This document shows positions 4,505 to 8,106 of a DNA stretch of 8,106 nucleotides, in pieces. Under the pieces are notes generated by a model. It saw only the letters and a program-made list of their open reading frames with translations. It made no database searches and was not told where the DNA came from. The first letter of the stretch is position 1, and each line of letters starts with the position of its first letter. A program made the position numbers and the translations under genes. The DNA comes from Prosthecobacter sp. (GTDB taxonomy: Bacteria; Verrucomicrobiota; Verrucomicrobiia; Verrucomicrobiales; Verrucomicrobiaceae), in contig JAOZVT010000647.1 in the NCBI GenBank assembly GCA_025869455.1, positions 1 through 8,106 of the forward strand. Reading direction: 5' to 3'.

Positions 4505-5704
4505 ATGATCGGCCCGCGCATTCTATTTATCACCCTGCTCCTGCTCATGCAGCCAGTAGCAGAGGCCGCGACCCTGCCCGCTTGGCTGAAAATTCCAGGG
4601 ATCAATAAGTCGGAGCCAGTGAAATTGCCCCAGCATAAACTCACCCTGGGTGAGTTTACTGGCGGAACCGGTGCCAGTGCCAAAACGGAATTGGCGGATG
4701 AATTGACAAATTCACGGGAGTTTCAACTCACGGAAGAAGGCGCTGAATACACCGTTTCAGGCTCGTCCGTCGGCGGGCGTATCAATGGCCGACTCTCTCA
4801 TATCAACGGCAAGCTGATCTTTGAGCGCACTTATGCGGCTCCGGGCTTGGATGAAAACTTAAGTGCGTTTTCAGACGACATCATCTACGCCGTGACGGGT
4901 AAGCCCGGGCTTTCCACCAGCCGTCTCGTCTTCGTCAGTGACCGCACAGGCACCAAACAGATCTACCGTTGTGATAGTCAAGGTAAGGAAATTCAGCAGA
5001 TCACCCGGCACCAGTATGGAGCCGTTTCGCCCACCTTATCACCCGATGGAGCAGCCATCGCCTACACGGCGTATCGTTCAGGATTTCCCGTGGTTCTCAT
5101 CTTAGATCTTGGATTGGGCTGGGAGCGCACGGTGACGGATACTCCAGGGACCAGCTTCGGAGCAGCCTTTTCACCCGACGGTCAGAAGCTGGCTTTGGTC
5201 ATGAGCTTTTTAGGCAATCCAGAGATCTTTGTTACCGATCTGAGTTCCAACACAGCAGGCTGTATCAGCGATACGGTGGGAGCGCCTAGCAGCCCTTCCT
5301 GGCATCCCGATGGAAAGCAGATCATCTTTGCAGATGATCGCGGGCATGGTCCCCGGCTCTACGTGGCGGAGGTGCCTGAACAGGCCAAGGCAGAATCCAA
5401 ACTCTATCTTTGGCGTGTCGGATACAGTTTCTGCACAGACCCCGAGTTCTCTCCAGATGGTCGCATGGTTGCCTTCACCACGCGCATTGGGAATGAAACC
5501 GCCGTCGTGCTACAAGACTATCCCCAAGGTAAATCCCGTGTCATCCAGGCGGAGGGCGCGCAACACCCCTCATGGAGTCCCAACGGACGCTATCTCTGCT
5601 ACGCACAGCATGGCACGCTCTACATTCACGATTTACGTACCTCGAATCGCCGGGCGGTACTGACCAATTACGGCACCATTTCGGAACCCCGTTGGATGCG
5701 ATGA
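4505..5704 (+). CDS. tolB: TolB, periplasmic beta-propeller of the Tol-Pal system
   Basis: TolB shuttles between Pal and the outer-membrane side and the TolA arm in the periplasm. The 399-residue product has a Sec signal peptide (MIGPRILFITLLLLMQPVAEA, cut probably after residue 21 or 22), an N-terminal alpha/beta domain to about residue 135 that ends in the typical SDDIIYAVTGKPG, and a C-terminal propeller. The propeller shows PD40-type repeats: LSPDGAAIAYT, FSPDGQKLALV, WHPDGKQIIFA, FSPDGRMVAFT and WSPNGRYLCYA, ending SEPRW. It is slightly shorter than E. coli TolB (430). The ATG follows the tolA TAA with no base between, and its last base pair overlaps pal as ATGA. Family identity is secure; the divergent N-terminal domain leaves the TolA-contact segment unclear. 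Confidence 0.92.
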   Translation: MIGPRILFITLLLLMQPVAEAATLPAWLKIPGINKSEPVKLPQHKLTLGEFTGGTGASAKTELADELTNSREFQLTEEGAEYTVSGSSVGGRINGRLSHINGKLIFERTYAAPGLDENLSAFSDDIIYAVTGKPGLSTSRLVFVSDRTGTKQIYRCDSQGKEIQQITRHQYGAVSPTLSPDGAAIAYTAYRSGFPVVLILDLGLGWERTVTDTPGTSFGAAFSPDGQKLALVMSFLGNPEIFVTDLSSNTAGCISDTVGAPSSPSWHPDGKQIIFADDRGHGPRLYVAEVPEQAKAESKLYLWRVGYSFCTDPEFSPDGRMVAFTTRIGNETAVVLQDYPQGKSRVIQAEGAQHPSWSPNGRYLCYAQHGTLYIHDLRTSNRRAVLTNYGTISEPRWMR

Positions 5705-6156
5705 AATTATTGTTATCAAGCCTAGGCCTATCTCTCGCATTGTGCAGTTGCAGCGAATTTCCGCCGCTGCTCAAGAAGAGTGAAGCTGACATTGTTTTTG
5801 CCCTGGGGCCTCGCGAGGGCTTTTCCAGCCCCATGACCACAGCTTTGAAGCCAGCCACATCAGCTTTAGAATTCCAGGGAAACAGTTTCTTGCTGAATGG
5901 GGCCCATAAAAAAGTACTCGAGGAACTAGCCACTTCTTGGCCTGCTGAGAAACCCCGCTATCTGATCGCTGGTTATGCTCCACCCGAGTTAACAGAAGAC
6001 TATGCGCGCTCCTTATCAGAACGCCGCGCTCAAGCCGTGAGGCAATACTTGATCGAAAATGGAATCGAAGCAGCCAACCTGCAAACCGTCGGCTTCGGTC
6101 ATGATTCATCACCCTCCGGTCCTACAACCGCCGTCGTGGTAATCTATAAACAGTAG
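5701..6156 (+). CDS. pal: Pal-like OmpA-family lipoprotein with altered peptidoglycan site
   Basis: The ATG at 5701 overlaps the tolB stop as ATGA, giving 151 residues. The N-terminus MKLLLSSLGLSLALCSC is a lipoprotein signal with C17 (after L-C-S) or C15 as the acylated cysteine. The OmpA-like domain covers about 56-150: ALEFQGNSFLLNGAHKKVLEELA, then LSERRAQAVRQYLIENGI (105-122) and LQTVGFG (127-133), which match Pal well. Two normally conserved parts are changed. Where Pal proteins have GHTD this one has GYAP (91-94), losing the aspartate that contacts diaminopimelate. The N-R-R before the last strand is replaced by P-T-T (141-143), with several residues missing from the loop ahead of it. 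R109, the other ligand, is kept. It is the last gene of the operon; no cpoB/ybgF follows. Location and fold support Pal; peptidoglycan binding is uncertain. Confidence 0.8.
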   Translation: MKLLLSSLGLSLALCSCSEFPPLLKKSEADIVFALGPREGFSSPMTTALKPATSALEFQGNSFLLNGAHKKVLEELATSWPAEKPRYLIAGYAPPELTEDYARSLSERRAQAVRQYLIENGIEAANLQTVGFGHDSSPSGPTTAVVVIYKQ

Positions 6157-6229
6157 CCGCCTAACCATAAGCGTATCAAAAAAATAACCCGAACATCGCG
6201 ATCAATCGCTAAGCCCCGATAAAGCCACA

Positions 6230-6261
6230 AAAAAAGCCACGCCTTTCAGCGTAGCTTTTTT
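6230..6261. terminator. Bidirectional intrinsic terminator between pal and nuoG
   Basis: AAAAAAGCCACGC (6230-6242) pairs with GCGTAGCTTTTTT (6249-6261) around the 6-base loop CTTTCA, with one C-A mismatch. The T run follows the stem on the + strand and the A run gives the same on the - strand, so one element can end both the tol operon (73 bases after pal) and nuoG (16 bases after its stop codon). Confidence 0.85.
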
Positions 6262-6277
6262 GTAAATGGTGAACGGT

Positions 6278-8011
6278 CTAACCAACAATCAATCCTTTGG
6301 ACTTGCGCTCTTTTTCGCGTTCCAGTAGTGGGATCTTCTCATCAGTTTCAAGAAGCGGCATGCCCTGATCACCGATCTTGGCAAAGCTTAGACCTGCGAA
6401 GGCAGGCACATCCACAGCCATGCATTTGAAGACGTCTTCCACGCTGTAAAGACCATTGGAACCACCACAAGCCACGACGAGGTCGCGCAGGATTTCCCAC
6501 GTGTCCCGTGCATTGCCTGGAGCATTCACCGCTTTGTTCAGGCGCTGCAGGCGACCCGTGACGTTGATCATGCTGCCGCGTTTTTCAGCGTAGGCATTCC
6601 CGGCCAGAACCACCTGGGAAAGCTCGGCGCTAGCATTGGCCATGACGTGCAGGGTGGTTAGGAAACTGACTTTTTCCAGGTCGCGACGCTCAAAGCCGAC
6701 CTTCAGTAAGTTTTCACCCAGAGCCAATACCGCACGCAGGCGACCACGGCTCATGAGTTCTGTGATTCCAGGAATGCGTGATCCAGGCTCAATGCCCAGA
6801 ATTTGCTTGGCCCCCAGGGTATTGGGATTCTTGTCAGCAGCACTTAGGTAATTGTCACCTTCACCCAAACGTGGGATCACATCCACATTCTCGGTGCCCA
6901 GCAGCTTGGCCAGTTGCTTCACAAAGAACAGCTCTTCATTGGTCATGCGCGCACTGGCAATGATGGCGATCTCTTCGCCCTTCAAGCCTGCCAATCCTTC
7001 GGCCACGGTCTGAATGGCTTGTTTCCAAGAAGCATTCTCGTGCTTGCCTGCCACCTTGATCATTGGGTCCGTCAGGCGGAACTCGCTATTTACAAAGTGG
7101 AAGTCCAAACGACCACGGTCACACATCCATGAAGAGTTGACGTCGTTATTGTCACGGGGAGTTTGGCGAAAGATGGTGTCACCACGGGCACCGATTTCCA
7201 TGTTACAGCCACGGCCACAACCTGTGCAAATGCTGTTGGTTTCACCAAGGAACCACACACGCTGTTGGAAACGAAAGTCGTTGGAGGTCAGAGCCCCCAC
7301 TGGACAAATGTCCACCGTGTTAAGGGAGTAGTTGTTTTCCAGACGCTTGCCAGGATGCACAGCCAGCGTGGTGTAACTGCCTCGCTCCGTGAAGCCCAGC
7401 ACCGGATCATCAGCGATTTCGGCAGTGAAGCGAATGCAGCGGCTGCACATGATGCAGCGTTCATCGTCCAGACGCACGCGTGGGCCAATGTCCACATTCT
7501 TCGGCTTCTTGACCTTATTTTCGCGGAAGCGGCTCTCACCTTTGCCATGCTCCACGCTGAACTCTTGCAGGCGGCACTCTCCAGCCTGGTCACAGATCGG
7601 GCAGTCCAGAGGGTGGTTGATCAGGAGAAATTCCATCACCCCTTTGCGGCATTCCTGGGTCAGAACGGACTCTGTGCGGATGCCCATTCCTTCCGCCACG
7701 GTGTTGGCACAAGCGATCACGGGACGCGGCATCCAGCCGATCTTAGCCATGCCGTGTTCATCTTTTTCTGGCTCCTGGCCAGGAGTTGGACGCGGGGGCA
7801 TGCCCATTTCTACCAAGCACATGCGGCAGTTGCCGGGGCTGGTCAGCTTGGGGTGGTAACAATAATGAGGAACCTCTTTCTTCGCCTGTTTGCAGGCTTC
7901 GATCATTCGAGTTCCCTTGGGGAATTTATGCCAAACGCCGTCGATTTGCACATTCACCAGATCAACAGGTGGCGGCGTGGTAGGGGTGGCGGCAGCGGCA
8001 GGAGCAGACAT
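6278..8011 (-). CDS. nuoG: NuoG, NADH-quinone oxidoreductase (complex I) subunit G
   Basis: NuoG carries electrons along the iron-sulfur chain in the peripheral arm of respiratory complex I. The 577-residue protein shows all expected ligands. For the 2Fe-2S cluster N1b: C51, C62, C65 and C101. For N5: H133, C137, C140 and C146 in HPLDCPICDQAGEC. For N4: C186, C189, C192 and C236 in CIMCSRC and DICPVGA. A further C262-x2-C265-x3-C269-x27-C297 has exactly the spacing of the optional N7 cluster found in E. coli and Thermus. The C-terminal part is a shortened molybdopterin-oxidoreductase-like domain, with AYAEKRGSMINVTGRLQ (473-489) as its signature; E. coli NuoG has 908 residues. The ATG at 8011 is preferred to a TTG six bases upstream. 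No Shine-Dalgarno is seen. It ends at a terminator with no nuoH beyond, so it is the last gene of its unit. Confidence 0.95.
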   Translation of the reverse strand: MSAPAAAATPTTPPPVDLVNVQIDGVWHKFPKGTRMIEACKQAKKEVPHYCYHPKLTSPGNCRMCLVEMGMPPRPTPGQEPEKDEHGMAKIGWMPRPVIACANTVAEGMGIRTESVLTQECRKGVMEFLLINHPLDCPICDQAGECRLQEFSVEHGKGESRFRENKVKKPKNVDIGPRVRLDDERCIMCSRCIRFTAEIADDPVLGFTERGSYTTLAVHPGKRLENNYSLNTVDICPVGALTSNDFRFQQRVWFLGETNSICTGCGRGCNMEIGARGDTIFRQTPRDNNDVNSSWMCDRGRLDFHFVNSEFRLTDPMIKVAGKHENASWKQAIQTVAEGLAGLKGEEIAIIASARMTNEELFFVKQLAKLLGTENVDVIPRLGEGDNYLSAADKNPNTLGAKQILGIEPGSRIPGITELMSRGRLRAVLALGENLLKVGFERRDLEKVSFLTTLHVMANASAELSQVVLAGNAYAEKRGSMINVTGRLQRLNKAVNAPGNARDTWEILRDLVVACGGSNGLYSVEDVFKCMAVDVPAFAGLSFAKIGDQGMPLLETDEKIPLLEREKERKSKGLIVG

Positions 8012-8036
8012 GGGCAAGAAGAACGGTGTTTGGACG

Positions 8037-8064
8037 ATTATCGGAGTCGCTGGGAGAGGGGCAA
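8037..8064 (-). promoter_or_regulatory. Candidate promoter of nuoG
   Basis: On the - strand TTGCCC (8064-8059, four of six to the -35 consensus) and GATAAT (8042-8037, five of six to the -10) are separated by 16 bases. Transcription would start near 8030, about 20 bases before the ATG. The CRP-like site upstream would be centred near -50 relative to it. Whether nuoG is instead only co-transcribed with genes beyond the window cannot be seen. Confidence 0.4.
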
Positions 8065-8072
8065 CCCGAATT

Positions 8073-8088
8073 TGTGAAAAATTTCACA
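8073..8088. promoter_or_regulatory. Perfect CRP-type operator upstream of nuoG
   Basis: TGTGAAAAATTTCACA matches TGTGA-N6-TCACA exactly, the consensus of CRP and related CRP/FNR-family regulators. The symmetry extends one base further on each side (8072-8089, TTGTGAAA-AA-TTTCACAA). It is centred about 70 bases before the nuoG ATG. It does not fit the FNR pattern TTGAT-N4-ATCAA. Which regulator binds is unknown, as half-site preference varies across the family. Confidence 0.5.
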
Positions 8089-8106
8089 AGCTCGTCCTGG
8101 CATCTA

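Noticed and set aside
6190..6215. Small inverted repeat GCGAT/ATCGC after pal
   Set aside because: A 5-bp stem with a two-base centre and no T tract; the strong terminator at 6230-6261 accounts for the end of the operon.
7163..8077. 304-residue open frame antisense to nuoG
   Set aside because: It lies fully opposite a well-conserved nuoG with correct iron-sulfur motifs, has no ribosome site, and its composition (many H, A, R and F) is that expected from the opposite strand of a coding gene.

Overview
The window reads as chromosome from a Gram-negative, probably respiring bacterium. It has a complete Tol-Pal envelope operon (tolQ-tolR-tolA-tolB-pal, + strand, about 2424-6156) facing a convergent nuoG gene for respiratory complex I (- strand, 6278-8011). 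The divergence of these proteins, the few Shine-Dalgarno sequences and the T-rich repeat family on the left would suit the Verrucomicrobiota/PVC group, but that placement is an impression from memory and was not tested.

The left 1.75 kb is accessory. At the left edge, on the - strand, lies the first third of an IS200-like REP-associated tyrosine transposase (RAYT). Just upstream of it are a GGGGTCAGG-type sequence and a short repeat array. The 16-bp head of that array, CCATTCATGCCTGGCA, recurs in direct orientation at 1309-1324, so two copies bracket a visibly AT-richer orphan gene (271-1179) whose sequence resembles a PIN-like nuclease. Right of the second copy is a two-gene mini-operon: a 52-residue protein with a TTG start and a near-perfect Shine-Dalgarno (1358-1516), then, directly after its stop codon, a 73-residue protein with two predicted membrane segments (1517-1738).

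About 685 bases (1739-2423) appear to be non-coding. They hold a 15-bp palindrome, a cluster of eight TCCCCA/TGGGGA hexamers including two large palindromes, a stretch with potential RNA stems, and a candidate promoter right before tolQ.

The Tol genes are tightly packed: ATGA overlaps at tolQ/tolR and tolB/pal, 15 bases between tolR and tolA, none between tolA and tolB. TolQ-TolR would be the proton-driven motor in the inner membrane, TolA the transmembrane arm, TolB the periplasmic propeller and Pal the lipoprotein that normally grips peptidoglycan. This Pal lacks the aspartate and the terminal arginine pair normally used for that. Perfect inverted repeats sit at the tolR/tolA and tolA/tolB junctions; the second covers the region where ribosomes would load on tolB, which suggests translational coupling.

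A bidirectional terminator (6230-6261) separates the two convergent units. nuoG encodes a short (577-residue) subunit with ligands for four iron-sulfur clusters, including the optional N7, and has a perfect CRP-type palindrome upstream of its start.
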